Shown here piece after piece: positions 25,574-35,006 of a stretch of DNA of 64,000 nt. The position numbers and the translations under genes were made by a program. Under the pieces are notes generated by a model, which saw only the letters and a program-made list of their open reading frames with translations, made no database searches and was not told the DNA's origin. Where the stretch lies: contig CAVVQM010000007.1 in NCBI GenBank assembly GCA_963750395.1, forward strand, positions 434,001 to 498,000, given 5' to 3'. This DNA is from JADJPO01 sp963750395 (lineage in GTDB: Bacteria > Actinomycetota > Actinomycetes > Actinomycetales > Kineosporiaceae). Within the stretch, counting starts at the first letter, position 1; each line of letters begins with the position of its first letter.

Positions 25574-27532
25574 ATGACCGACACCGCGAATCAGGACTAC
25601 TACGCCGAGGGATCCCCCGTCCGCGACACCAAGGCGCCGGACGGTCCCATCGAACAGCGTTGGACCAGGAGGCGTTTCGAGGCCAAGCTGGTCAACCCGG
25701 CGAACCGCCGCAAGTTGTCCGTGATCGTCGTCGGCACCGGTCTGGCCGGGGGGGCGGCCGCGGCCACCCTGGGCGAGGCCGGCTACCACGTGACCTCCTT
25801 CTGCTACCAGGACTCTCCGCGACGTGCTCACTCGATCGCCGCCCAGGGCGGGATCAACGCGGCCAAGAACTACAAGGAGGACGGAGACTCCGTCTTCCGC
25901 CTCTTCTACGACACCGTCAAGGGCGGTGACTACCGCTCTCGTGAGTCGAACGTGTACCGCCTCGCCGAGGTGAGCGCGAGCATCATCGACCAGTGCGTCG
26001 CCCAGGGCGTGCCGTTCGCCCGCGAGTACGGGGGGCTGCTGGACAACCGTTCCTTCGGCGGGGTGCAGGTCTCCCGAACCTTCTACGCTCGCGGGCAGAC
26101 CGGTCAGCAGTTGCTGATCGGCGCCTACCAGGCGCTCGAGCGCCAGATCGCGGCGGGCACGGTCACGATGCACACCCGGCACGAGATGCTCGAACTGATC
26201 GTGGTCGACGGCCGGGCCCGCGGGATCATCGTGCGTGACATGGTCACCGGCGCGATCGAGACCCACCTGGCCGATGCGGTGGTGCTGGCCAGCGGCGGCT
26301 ACGGGAACGTGTTCTTCCTGTCCACGAACGCCATGGGCTGCAACGTGACCGCGACCTGGCGGGCCCACCGCAAGGGCGCCTACTTCGGCAACCCCTGCTA
26401 CACCCAGATCCACCCGACCTGCATCCCGGTCTCGGGCGATCACCAGAGCAAGCTCACGCTGATGAGTGAGTCCCTGCGCAACGACGGCCGGATCTGGGTG
26501 CCCAAGAACATCGAGGACAAGGACAAGGATCCCCGCCAGATCCCGGAGTCCGACCGCGACTACTACCTGGAGCGCATCTACCCCGCGTTCGGCAACCTCG
26601 TTCCGCGGGACATCGCATCCCGGGCGGCGAAGTACCAGTGCGACGCCGGCAAGGGCGTCGGTCCTGGTGGCCTCGGTGTCTATCTCGACTTCGCCGACGC
26701 GATCGCCCGGATGGGCCGGGCCGCCGTGGAGGAGAAGTACGGCAACCTCTTCGACATGTACGCCCGGATCACCGGGGAGGATCCGTACGCCACCCCGATG
26801 CGCATCTACCCGGCGGTGCACTACGTGATGGGTGGGCTGTGGGTCGACTACGACCTCCAGTCGAGCATCCCGGGCCTGTTCGTGGCCGGGGAGGCCAACT
26901 TCTCCGACCACGGCGCGAACCGGCTCGGTGCCTCGGCCCTCATGCAGGGCCTGGCGGACGGGTACTTCGTGCTGCCGAACACCATTCGCGACTACCTCGC
27001 CGACGGGCCCTTCGCCGCAGTGGCCGAGGACGCCCCCGCGGTCGCCGAGGCACAACGGTCGGTCCACGACCGGATCGAGCACTTCCTGTCCTGCAACGGA
27101 ACCCGCACGGTCGACTCCCTCCACCGAGAGCTCGGCCAGATCATGTGGGACTACTGCGGGATGGACCGCAACGAGCCGGGCCTGATCAAGGCGATCGAAC
27201 GGATCCGCGAGCTGCGCAAGGAGTTCTGGACCAATCTGCGGGTGCTCGGTGACGCCGAGGGGATCAACCAGTCACTGGAGAAGGCCGGCCGGGTGGCCGA
27301 CTTCCTCGAACTCGGCGAACTCATGTGCATCGACGCCCTGCACCGCCGCGAGTCCTGCGGCGGTCACTTCCGCTCCGAGTCCCAGACCGAGGACGGCGAG
27401 GCGTTGCGCCACGACGATCAGTACGCATACGTCGCGGCCTGGGAGTGGTCCGGCCCGGACACGCCGCCCGTCCTGCACAAGGAAGACCTGGTCTACACGT
27501 CCGTCGAGATGAAGCAGCGGAGCTACAAGTGA
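25574..27532 (+). CDS. sdhA: Succinate dehydrogenase flavoprotein subunit
   Basis: A 652-residue FAD protein that oxidises succinate to fumarate. It has the dinucleotide motif VGTGLAGGAAAATLGEAGY, the FAD-attaching region RRAHSIAAQGGIN (His86 is the likely covalent site), the HPTCIPV active-site segment and GEANFSDHGANRLGASAL near the C-terminus. The length and the 12-nt gap after sdhC fit the soluble part of a b558-type enzyme. Confidence 0.95.
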   Translation: MTDTANQDYYAEGSPVRDTKAPDGPIEQRWTRRRFEAKLVNPANRRKLSVIVVGTGLAGGAAAATLGEAGYHVTSFCYQDSPRRAHSIAAQGGINAAKNYKEDGDSVFRLFYDTVKGGDYRSRESNVYRLAEVSASIIDQCVAQGVPFAREYGGLLDNRSFGGVQVSRTFYARGQTGQQLLIGAYQALERQIAAGTVTMHTRHEMLELIVVDGRARGIIVRDMVTGAIETHLADAVVLASGGYGNVFFLSTNAMGCNVTATWRAHRKGAYFGNPCYTQIHPTCIPVSGDHQSKLTLMSESLRNDGRIWVPKNIEDKDKDPRQIPESDRDYYLERIYPAFGNLVPRDIASRAAKYQCDAGKGVGPGGLGVYLDFADAIARMGRAAVEEKYGNLFDMYARITGEDPYATPMRIYPAVHYVMGGLWVDYDLQSSIPGLFVAGEANFSDHGANRLGASALMQGLADGYFVLPNTIRDYLADGPFAAVAEDAPAVAEAQRSVHDRIEHFLSCNGTRTVDSLHRELGQIMWDYCGMDRNEPGLIKAIERIRELRKEFWTNLRVLGDAEGINQSLEKAGRVADFLELGELMCIDALHRRESCGGHFRSESQTEDGEALRHDDQYAYVAAWEWSGPDTPPVLHKEDLVYTSVEMKQRSYK

Positions 27533-28272
27533 AGATCACCCTCAAGATCTGGCGCCAGCCGGGCCCGAAGGCATCGGGGTCGATGGTGACCTACACCCAG
27601 GACGACGTGTCCCCGGACATGTCCTTCCTGGAGATGCTCGACGTCCTCAACGAGGATCTGCAGGCCAAGGGCGAGGAGCCCGTGGCATTCGACAGCGACT
27701 GCCGGGAGGGCATCTGCGGGATGTGCGGCCTGGTGATCAACGGTCACGCGCACGGCCCCGAGGTGACCACGACCTGTCAGCTGCACATGCGCTCGTTCTC
27801 GGACGGCGACACGATCACGATCGAGCCCTGGCGCGCCGACGCCTTCCCGGTGCTCAAGGACCTGGTGGTCGACCGCAGCGCCTTCGACCGGATCATCCAG
27901 GCGGGTGGCTTCATCTCGGTGAACACCGGAGCAGCCCCGGAGGCGCACTCCGTGCCGGTGCCGAAGAAGAACGCCGACCGGGCCTTCGACGCCGCGGTGT
28001 GCATCGGGTGCGGTGCGTGTGTCGCCGCGTGCCCGAACGCCTCCGCGATGCTCTTCGTGGGCGCCAAGGTCACGCACCTCGGTGAGCTGCCACAGGGTCA
28101 GCCGGAACGCTGGAGCCGCGTGGTCAACATGCTCGCCCGGCACGACCACGACGGCTTCGGCGGCTGCACCAACGTCGGTGCCTGCGCCGACGCCTGCCCG
28201 AAGGAGATCCCCTTCGACGTGATCTCCCAGCTGAACTCCGACCTGAGGAAATCCATGCTCAAGGGCAACTGA
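27529..28272 (+). CDS. sdhB: Succinate dehydrogenase iron-sulfur subunit
   Basis: A 247-residue protein with three cluster motifs: CREGICGMCG plus a later Cys for [2Fe-2S], CIGCGACVAACP for [4Fe-4S], and CTNVGACADACP for [3Fe-4S]. GTG 27529 overlaps the sdhA stop as GTGA. The gene order C-A-B matches the non-classical actinobacterial enzyme (Rv0249c-Rv0247c type, from memory). Confidence 0.95.
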   Translation: MKITLKIWRQPGPKASGSMVTYTQDDVSPDMSFLEMLDVLNEDLQAKGEEPVAFDSDCREGICGMCGLVINGHAHGPEVTTTCQLHMRSFSDGDTITIEPWRADAFPVLKDLVVDRSAFDRIIQAGGFISVNTGAAPEAHSVPVPKKNADRAFDAAVCIGCGACVAACPNASAMLFVGAKVTHLGELPQGQPERWSRVVNMLARHDHDGFGGCTNVGACADACPKEIPFDVISQLNSDLRKSMLKGN

Positions 28273-28315
28273 CCCGGTGCACGGTCGCCGCGTGCATGCG
28301 GCATGCTCTTGACCC

Positions 28316-29692
28316 ATGACGCAACGGCTCTTGGTCATCGGCGCCGACGCCGCCGGCATGTCGGCGGCGCACCAGGCGCTGCGCACCGCACGCGCGCGAG
28401 GTCGTGACCTCGAGGTCGTCGTGCTGGAGAGCAGCGGGCACACCTCCTACAGTGCCTGCGGCATCCCCTACTGGATGGCCGGCGACGTCGAGGACGCCGA
28501 CGACCTCGTGGCCCGTACCGCGGCTGAGCACCGATCGGCCGGTATCGATCTCAGGATGGGGCACGAGGCGGTCGGGATCGATCTGGCAGAACGACGCTGC
28601 GAAGTCGTCAGCCCAGGCGAAAAGCGTTCCACGACAGTGGATTTCGACCTGCTCATGCTGGCCACCGGGGCGGCCCCGGTCCAGCCCGGCTGGGCCGTCG
28701 GGCACCGTCGCGTGCATCCGGTCAAGACCCTGGACGACGGGGCGATCTGGCGGCGGTTGATCGCCGAGCGACCGCGCAGTGCCCTGGTGGTCGGTGGCGG
28801 CTACATCGGCGTCGAGGCCGCCGAGGCGTTCGTCCGGCGCGGGCTGGAGACGACTCTGGTCACCCGGGGCGAGGAGCTGATGTCGGCTACCCTCGAACCC
28901 GGTACGGCGCAGGCGGCCCGCCGTGGCCTGACCGAGCTCGGCGTCCACGTGGTGACCGGCGTCGAGGTCTCGGGCATCGACGAGGACGGCAGCGGGCGAG
29001 CGCACGCCGTCTGCGTCGACGGGCACGAATTCGAGGCCGACGTCGTCGCCGTCGGCCTGGGGGTGCGTCCCCGAGTCGAGCTGGCGGCCGCGGCCGGGAT
29101 CCCGATCGGCGGCAAGGACGTCGGCGGGGCGCTGGTGCCCGACTCCGCCCAGCAGGTCGCCGACGGCGTCTGGGCGGCGGGGGACTGCACCGCCGTCCAC
29201 GACCGTCTGCTCGGGACCGAGTGGTACGTGCCCCTGGGCACCCACGCGAACAAGTGTGGCCGGGTCGCCGGGACGAACATCGGCGGTGGCGCGGCGAGCT
29301 TCCCCGGGATCGTCGGGACGGCGATCACCCGCGCGGGCGAGGTCGAGTTGGGCCGCACGGGGCTCCTGCCCGCCTGGGCGTCCGAGCGACTCGGCCTGGA
29401 CGTGGTGGTCAAGCGGCTGGAATCGACGACCGCGTCGGGCTACATGCCCCAGGCCGCACCGATGAGCGTGTGGGTGATGGCGGACGCCGCGACGTCTCGC
29501 CTGCTCGGTTGCCAACTGGCGGGGGGTGCGGGTACGGCCAAGCGAATCGACACCGTGGCCACGGCTCTGTCCGCGGGGATGACCGTCGCCGAGGTCGCCT
29601 ACCTCGACCTGTCGTATGCACCGCCGTTCTCACCGACCTGGGAGGCCGTTCAGATCGCCTGCCGCTCCCTCGCCGAGCGTGGCGGGGTCTAG
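28316..29692 (+). CDS. FAD/NAD(P) disulfide oxidoreductase, CoA-disulfide reductase-like
   Basis: A 458-residue flavoprotein with an N-terminal FAD motif (VIGADAAGMSAA), a redox Cys48 in SYSACGIPYW (the single-Cys signature of CoA-disulfide/NADH peroxidase relatives), the NAD motif VVGGGYIGVEAAEA, the GDC FAD motif (WAAGDCTAV) and a C-terminal dimer domain. Substrates in the family include CoA disulfide, polysulfide and peroxide; the choice here is open. It may share an operon with the two membrane genes that follow (gaps 41 and 38 nt). Confidence 0.85.
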   Translation: MTQRLLVIGADAAGMSAAHQALRTARARGRDLEVVVLESSGHTSYSACGIPYWMAGDVEDADDLVARTAAEHRSAGIDLRMGHEAVGIDLAERRCEVVSPGEKRSTTVDFDLLMLATGAAPVQPGWAVGHRRVHPVKTLDDGAIWRRLIAERPRSALVVGGGYIGVEAAEAFVRRGLETTLVTRGEELMSATLEPGTAQAARRGLTELGVHVVTGVEVSGIDEDGSGRAHAVCVDGHEFEADVVAVGLGVRPRVELAAAAGIPIGGKDVGGALVPDSAQQVADGVWAAGDCTAVHDRLLGTEWYVPLGTHANKCGRVAGTNIGGGAASFPGIVGTAITRAGEVELGRTGLLPAWASERLGLDVVVKRLESTTASGYMPQAAPMSVWVMADAATSRLLGCQLAGGAGTAKRIDTVATALSAGMTVAEVAYLDLSYAPPFSPTWEAVQIACRSLAERGGV

Positions 29693-29733
29693 GCTCGGCA
29701 CACACCTGTCGCCGACGAGGACCCGGAGCCGCG

Positions 29734-30117
29734 ATGAACCTGGAGAAGGTGGTCTTCGGCTTCTTCATCGTGCTCGCCGCCACCCTGAACTTCGGGTACT
29801 TCATCGGTGATCCGTCCCGACCCGAGTTGCACAACATCTACGAACTGCTGAGCGCCCTGGTGGTCAGCATGATCGCCACGGTGCTGAAGTTCGGTGACCG
29901 GACCCAGATCGGTGCCGTGCACCTGGCCACCAGCCTGGTCGCCGACCTGCAACTGATCGCCGCCGCAGTGGTCTGGGTCATCGCCGTCCACGTCACCGAG
30001 ACCGGGATGACCGTCCATGTCATCTCGAGCGTGGTGTCCCTGTCCGGGGGTGCGTTGCTGGCCAACATCGTCTCGCTGATCATCCTCATCGTCGAGACGG
30101 TCATGATGCGGCGCTGA
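29734..30117 (+). CDS. Small four-helix membrane protein (DUF6394-like)
   Basis: A 127-residue, very hydrophobic protein with about four transmembrane helices and the conserved stretch VSMIATVLKFGDRTQIGAV. I believe this family is catalogued as DUF6394. Function unknown. It lies 38 nt before a potassium channel gene and 41 nt after a flavoprotein gene, so a role with the channel is plausible but unproved. The start is ATG 29734 after CCGGAG. Confidence 0.8.
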   Translation: MNLEKVVFGFFIVLAATLNFGYFIGDPSRPELHNIYELLSALVVSMIATVLKFGDRTQIGAVHLATSLVADLQLIAAAVVWVIAVHVTETGMTVHVISSVVSLSGGALLANIVSLIILIVETVMMRR

Positions 30118-30155
30118 CCACCGACGTCCTCGCCGGCCCGAGCAGCGGAGGCCCC

Positions 30156-31871
30156 GTGAGCAGCACCTTCTTCCTCGTCCTTCGTCGGATGCGCGCGCCC
30201 CTGATCGTGCTGATCGCGATCTACACCGTCACCATCACGGGACTGATCGTCATCCCCGGTGTGGACGCCGACGGCAACCCGGGCCCGCCGCTGAGCGTGT
30301 TCCACGCCTTCTACTTCGTCAGCTTCACGGCCACCACGATCGGATTCGGCGAGATCCCGGTGCCCTTCTCAGACGGCCAGCGGCTCTGGGTGACCCTGTG
30401 CATCTACCTGGCCGTCGTGGGATGGTCCTACGCCATCGTGACCATCCTGGCGCTGCTCCAGGACCGGGCCTTCCGGATCGCCTTGACCGCCAACAAGCTC
30501 AGCCGACAGGTCCGACGGATCACCGAGCCCTTCTACGTCGTGTGCGGGGCGGGCAACACCGGCACCCTCATCGCCCGTGGTCTGGACGATCTGAACCGCC
30601 GATTCGTCATCGTCGAGAGCGACACACTGCGGGTGCAGGAGCTGGAGCTGCAGGATCTGTCCACCAACCCGCTGCTCGTGGAGGGGGATGCCTCGCTCCC
30701 GGAGACGCTGTTGCGCGCCGGGGTCCGCCACCCGCAGTGTCGTGGGGTGATGGCTGTGACCAACGACGACGAGGTCAACCTGGCGGTGGCGATCGCCTCG
30801 AAGCTGTTCAATCGCGGCAATGCGGTGCTGGCCCGGACCACCGATCCCGCGGTCGCGGCGAACATGGCCTCCTTCGGCACCGACCACGTGATCAATCCCT
30901 TCACCCGGTTCGCCGAGGATCTGGCCCTGTCCATCGCCTCGCCGGACCGGTCCCGGCTGATCGAGCTGCTCACCGCCCTACCCGGCGGCGTCGTCCCCGA
31001 GACCCACCGGTCGCCGTTCGGCCGCTGGATCGTCTGCGGGTACGGGCGGTTCGGCCAGGCGGTCGTCGCCAAGCTGCACCGGCTGGGTCTGCGGGTGACG
31101 GTGATCGACCCCCTGCTCGAGGAGAAGGCCATCGACCGACTCACCCGGATCGGGGTGCACACCCAGATCGGACGAGGGACCGAGGCCGACTCCCTCGTCG
31201 CGGCGGGCGTCGACTCGGCGGTCGGGATCGTCGCGGGCACGGACGTCGACGTGAACAACCTGTCGATCGCGATCACCGCAAGCCAGCTCAACCCGAACCT
31301 GTTCGTCGTCTGCCGGCAGAACGAGGCCGCCAACAACCTGCTGTTCGACGCGTTCGAGTCCGACTTCGAGATGGTCTCCACCCGGATCGTCGCCGAGGAG
31401 TGCCTCACAGCGGTGACCACCCCGCTGCTCGGCACCTTCCTGAGCGAGGCGCGTGTTCGACCCGAACCCTGGTGCGCCGACGTGGTCGATCGACTCCTCG
31501 AGGTCGGCCACGGCAGGGTGCCGCAGATCTGGGACCTCACCATCGACCCCGAACAGACCGCCGCGGTGCACGAGACGTTGCGGCTGAAGGAGGAAGTCCT
31601 GCTCGGGCACCTGTCGCGCGACAGCGGCGACCGCGAGCAGCTCCCGGTGCTGACCCTGCTGCTGGAGCGGGACGGCTCGACCGAGTACCTGCCGGATCTG
31701 GACCAGGCGGTACGGGCGGGGGACAGGCTGCTGTTCGCCGGTGACGGGGGCACCGCTCGTCGACAGTCCCTGACGGTGCAGAACCTGAACGCGTTGGACT
31801 ACGTGCGGACCGGGCACGAGCTGAGCAGTGGCTGGATCTGGCGGCGGTTGACCGGCACCGGACGACGCTGA
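30156..31871 (+). CDS. Potassium channel with two RCK/TrkA-N domains
   Basis: A 571-residue protein with two membrane helices around a pore loop whose filter reads TATTIGFGE (about residues 58-66), i.e. a GFG variant of the K+ filter. Two cytoplasmic RCK domains follow, each with a nucleotide motif: GAGNTG at 131 and GYGRFGQ at 295; a TrkA-C-like region ends the protein. NAD(H) or a nucleotide likely gates the channel. The start is GTG 30156, with GGAG 5-6 nt upstream. Confidence 0.88.
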   Translation: MSSTFFLVLRRMRAPLIVLIAIYTVTITGLIVIPGVDADGNPGPPLSVFHAFYFVSFTATTIGFGEIPVPFSDGQRLWVTLCIYLAVVGWSYAIVTILALLQDRAFRIALTANKLSRQVRRITEPFYVVCGAGNTGTLIARGLDDLNRRFVIVESDTLRVQELELQDLSTNPLLVEGDASLPETLLRAGVRHPQCRGVMAVTNDDEVNLAVAIASKLFNRGNAVLARTTDPAVAANMASFGTDHVINPFTRFAEDLALSIASPDRSRLIELLTALPGGVVPETHRSPFGRWIVCGYGRFGQAVVAKLHRLGLRVTVIDPLLEEKAIDRLTRIGVHTQIGRGTEADSLVAAGVDSAVGIVAGTDVDVNNLSIAITASQLNPNLFVVCRQNEAANNLLFDAFESDFEMVSTRIVAEECLTAVTTPLLGTFLSEARVRPEPWCADVVDRLLEVGHGRVPQIWDLTIDPEQTAAVHETLRLKEEVLLGHLSRDSGDREQLPVLTLLLERDGSTEYLPDLDQAVRAGDRLLFAGDGGTARRQSLTVQNLNALDYVRTGHELSSGWIWRRLTGTGRR

Positions 31872-31977
31872 GGCACCCGACCGCTCGGCCCCGTGCTCAG
31901 CTCGCACGGCACGCTCGCGACAGACCCCACAGGAAACGGGACGCGGTCACGGGCCCACCCCTGGCACACTTTCGCTC

Positions 31978-33201
31978 ATGCGCCGTCGTCCCGTGGTCCA
32001 GTCCCGCAAGCTGCAGAACGTCCGCTACGACGTCCGGGGTCCGATCCTGGTCGAGGCCGAGCGGCTGGAGGCGGAGGGGCACCGGATCCTCAAGCTGAAC
32101 ATCGGTAATCCCGCCCCGTTCGGCTTCGAGGCCCCGGAGGCCATCGCTCTGGACATGATCCACAACCTGCGGGACGCCCAGGGGTACAGCGACTCCCGCG
32201 GGATCTACTCGGCGCGCACCGCGGTGGCGCAGTACTACCAGTCGCGGGGCCTGAAGGATGTCGCCGTCGAGGACGTCTACATCGGCAACGGGGTCAGCGA
32301 ACTGATCTCGATGGTTCTGCAGGCCTTCGTCGACGACGGCAACGAGATCCTGGTGCCGGCCCCGGACTATCCCCTGTGGACCGGCGCGGTCTCGCTGGCC
32401 GGCGGTACCCCGGTGCACTACCTGTGCGACGAGGAGAACGGCTGGTTGCCCGACCTCGCAGACGTCGAGTCCAAGATCACCGAGAACACGCACGCCCTGG
32501 TGCTGATCAACCCGAACAACCCCACCGGCGCCGTCTACCCGGCTGAGCACGTGCGCGCCCTCGTCGACATCGCCCGCCGGCACGATCTGGTGGTCATGTC
32601 GGACGAGATCTACGAGAAGATCCTCTTCGATGACGCCGTGCACCATCACGCGGCCGCCTTCGCCGGTGACGATGTCGTGTGCCTGACCTTCAGTGGGCTG
32701 TCCAAGGCCTATCGGGTCTGCGGATACCGGGCCGGATGGGTGATGATCTCGGGCCCCAAGCACCTGGCGAGCGACTTCATCGAGGGGCTGACGCTGCTGG
32801 CCAACATGCGCATGTGCGCGAACGTGCCCGCCCAACACGCCATCCAGACCGCTTTGGGCGGCTACCAGTCGATCAACGAGTTGATCGTGCCGGGCGGTCG
32901 GTTCTACGAGCAGACCAAGCTGGCCTCCCGGCTGCTGAACCAGATCCCCGGGGTGAGCTGCGTCGAGCCGCAGGGCGCCCTGTACTGCTTCCCCCGCCTC
33001 GACCCGGGCGTGTACGACATCAAGGACGACGAGGCGTTCGTGCTGGATCTGCTGCGCGCGACGAGGATCCTGGTCACCCACGGGACCGGGTTCAATTGGC
33101 CGGAGCCGGATCACTTCCGGCTGGTGACGCTGCCGTCGAGCGATGACCTGACCGAGGCGGTCGGGCGGATCGGCGACTACCTGGCGACGCTGCGCGACTG
33201 A
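31978..33201 (+). CDS. Alanine-type PLP aminotransferase (AlaA/AspC-like)
   Basis: A 407-residue class I aminotransferase. The PLP lysine is Lys243 in SGLSKAYRVCGYRAGW, and other fold-type I motifs are present (NPNNPTGAVY, VMSDEIYEKI, the C-terminal Arg in HFRLVTLPS). It is closest in pattern to AlaA-type alanine transaminases (Rv0337c, E. coli alaA), converting pyruvate and glutamate to alanine and 2-oxoglutarate. It is probably its own transcript. Confidence 0.88.
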   Translation: MRRRPVVQSRKLQNVRYDVRGPILVEAERLEAEGHRILKLNIGNPAPFGFEAPEAIALDMIHNLRDAQGYSDSRGIYSARTAVAQYYQSRGLKDVAVEDVYIGNGVSELISMVLQAFVDDGNEILVPAPDYPLWTGAVSLAGGTPVHYLCDEENGWLPDLADVESKITENTHALVLINPNNPTGAVYPAEHVRALVDIARRHDLVVMSDEIYEKILFDDAVHHHAAAFAGDDVVCLTFSGLSKAYRVCGYRAGWVMISGPKHLASDFIEGLTLLANMRMCANVPAQHAIQTALGGYQSINELIVPGGRFYEQTKLASRLLNQIPGVSCVEPQGALYCFPRLDPGVYDIKDDEAFVLDLLRATRILVTHGTGFNWPEPDHFRLVTLPSSDDLTEAVGRIGDYLATLRD

Positions 33202-33228
33202 GACCGAGGTGGCGTCCCCCGCCGGTCG

Positions 33229-33651
33229 TCACATCCCGCAGGACCCGCTGTCGATGTGCAGGTAGCGGGCGTTGACCCTGCGGTACAGGCCCATGCCCAG
33301 GGCGATCCCGATCAGGGTGATCACGGCGGGCAGGTAGCCTGCCGCCACCTGGACCATCGGGATGGTGGGACACCCGCCGGAGATGGCCCAACCGGCCCCG
33401 AAGAGGATGCCTCCGGGAATCACGCCCGGGTGGAACGGGGGAGCGGGCCCCCGCCGTCGCAGGAACAGCAGCGTGATCACCATGGCCACCGCCACCGCGC
33501 CGGCGAAGGTGAACAGCATCCGTAGATCCTGAAAGGTGAACATGGCGTTGAGCTCGGCGAAGTCACCGAAACCGATGTTGGTCAGGGAGTAGCCGAAGGC
33601 GAGTCCGCAGACGATGGTGGCAAGCAGGATCCCGCCCCGGGTCCGGGCCAT
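33229..33651 (-). CDS. YeeE/YedE family sulfur-uptake permease, short subunit
   Basis: A 140-residue protein with about four helices and the conserved GGCPTIPMVQ motif. YeeE/YedE proteins import thiosulfate or move sulfur species through conserved cysteines. It starts at ATG 33651, one base after the stop of the longer YeeE gene. The two together make one full-length YeeE-type protein, and the coupling suggests a heteromeric complex. Confidence 0.88.
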   Translation of the reverse strand: MARTRGGILLATIVCGLAFGYSLTNIGFGDFAELNAMFTFQDLRMLFTFAGAVAVAMVITLLFLRRRGPAPPFHPGVIPGGILFGAGWAISGGCPTIPMVQVAAGYLPAVITLIGIALGMGLYRRVNARYLHIDSGSCGM

Positions 33652-33652
33652 C

Positions 33653-34318
33653 TCAGATCACCTTCCAGAGCAGGAACGACACCACGACGGCCGCGCCGAA
33701 GAACGCGGCCGTGGCGACCAGGCTGACCGGCTGCAGCCGACTGCATCCGGTCAGGCCGTGCCCGGAGGTGCAGCCACCGGCCATCCGGGTCCCGAAGCCG
33801 ACCATGATCCCGCCGACGAGGAGCAGCCCGGCCATCCACACGGGGTCGTCGGTGACGATGCGGCTGTAGCCCGCGCCCATGTCCCCGCGCACCTCGAACC
33901 GACCCGACGTCAGCGAGGCGATCAGCCCACCCACGAAGATCGAACCGAGCAGGGTGGCCGAGAACAGCGACGGCAGGGGCCGCGACACCGTCTCGATCCG
34001 TTGCGACGTGCCCCTCTCGGAGAAGCCGGACGCCGCGTGCTGGGGCGCGACGTGGGCCGGCTCGGGCGTCGGACCGATGGCCACGGATGCACGGTGAGCC
34101 GCACCGAACTGATCCACCGTCGCCGCGGCCAGAACCTCACGCAGGTCGATCACGTCGAGTTGGGCGTCCATCCGATCGACCTCGCGGGAGGCTCGCCAGG
34201 TCAGCACCCGGCTCCAGGCCCCGGAGACGCCGAGACCGTGCCGGGTCCAGATCGCGTAGCCCGAGGTGATCAACCCGAGGGCCAGTGCCCCGAGCCACCA
34301 GGGCCAGTAGTCGTTCAT
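33653..34318 (-). CDS. YeeE/YedE family sulfur-uptake permease, long subunit
   Basis: A 221-residue protein with an N-terminal helix, a hydrophilic insert of about 85 residues (roughly 26-110), and three or four C-terminal helices that carry GGCTSGHGLTGCSRL, the Cys motif of the family. The insert is not part of usual YeeE proteins. ATG 34318 has GGAG 7 nt upstream, and its ATG overlaps the stop of the Cys-rich gene before it (ATGA). Confidence 0.85.
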   Translation of the reverse strand: MNDYWPWWLGALALGLITSGYAIWTRHGLGVSGAWSRVLTWRASREVDRMDAQLDVIDLREVLAAATVDQFGAAHRASVAIGPTPEPAHVAPQHAASGFSERGTSQRIETVSRPLPSLFSATLLGSIFVGGLIASLTSGRFEVRGDMGAGYSRIVTDDPVWMAGLLLVGGIMVGFGTRMAGGCTSGHGLTGCSRLQPVSLVATAAFFGAAVVVSFLLWKVI

Positions 34319-34797
34319 AGGGGTTCTCCAAGCCAGGCCTTGAGGCGTTCCCACCGCGAGCGCCGCTGCGGAGGCGACCAGCTCTGATCGGTGAGATCGA
34401 CGACGTGCGTGCGGGGCCGGGTCGCCTGTGAGGTCACCCGAGCGGTGACGCCGTCCCTCGGCCCGCCCACGACCCCGCCGAAGGGGACGGGGGCCGGGCG
34501 TGTGGGCCGTCGGCGCTCTGCGGGGGGCAGAATCCGTCGTGCCGTCTGCGCATCGCCGTTGTGCAGATCATGACTGATCGCCAGGCTCTGCCCGGCCTCG
34601 GTGCTGGGGAGCATCGCCACCGGCATCCGGCCGTTGGGCAACAACGCCAGCGGAACGGGCTTGCCCTGCCCCGAGAGGACGAATCGGGCACACCCGCGCC
34701 AGCCGTCGGCGCTGTCGCAATAGGAGACGCGCCACGCACCCAGGCTTGCATTGAGGTACGGGAAGAGCGGACACCCCGACGCGTGGGGACAGGCCAT
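34315..34797 (-). CDS. Small four-cysteine protein of a sulfur-uptake operon
   Basis: A 160-residue soluble protein. The N-terminal 65 residues hold four cysteines (C3, C9, C27, C36) in a pattern CPxxxxxCPLFP...YCDS...GCARF and the phrase VPLALLPNG, which I have seen in small conserved bacterial domains without an assigned function; a metal or Fe-S site is possible. The rest is Arg/Pro-rich. It is the first gene of the operon (GAGG 7 nt before ATG 34797) and overlaps the YeeE long gene by 4 nt. A sulfur carrier, sensor or scaffold role would be inference. Confidence 0.75.
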   Translation of the reverse strand: MACPHASGCPLFPYLNASLGAWRVSYCDSADGWRGCARFVLSGQGKPVPLALLPNGRMPVAMLPSTEAGQSLAISHDLHNGDAQTARRILPPAERRRPTRPAPVPFGGVVGGPRDGVTARVTSQATRPRTHVVDLTDQSWSPPQRRSRWERLKAWLGEPL

Positions 34798-34879
34798 GGC
34801 GGGACCTCGACGTCTCAGAGTCTTTCGATCGCCAGGAGCCACATTGCTCTGTGTTCCCCGACGACCACGGTTGGTGAGG

Positions 34880-34909
34880 AGGCTAGCCACAGGCCGGATG
34901 AGCCGTCAA
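34880..34909 (-). promoter_or_regulatory. Promoter of the sulfur-uptake operon
   Basis: On the minus strand TTGACG (34904-34909) and TAGCCT (34880-34885) are 18 nt apart, a good sigma-70-type promoter that would give a leader of about 75 nt before ATG 34797. Confidence 0.55.
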
Positions 34910-34912
34910 ACC

Positions 34913-34926
34913 CCCTCAATTGAGGG
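34913..34926. promoter_or_regulatory. 14-bp perfect palindrome beside the -35 box
   Basis: CCCTCAATTGAGGG lies 3 bp upstream of the -35 of the sulfur-uptake promoter. Its AT-rich centre in a GC-rich genome fits the site of a dimeric regulator, probably an activator given the position. Confidence 0.5.
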
Positions 34927-35006
34927 TCATCGTGACGCTCCGCGGTGCCCCGAACGGGTGGAGATCGGCGCGAGTGCTCAGATCTGCCCCCAACAGCCGA
35001 TAGGTG

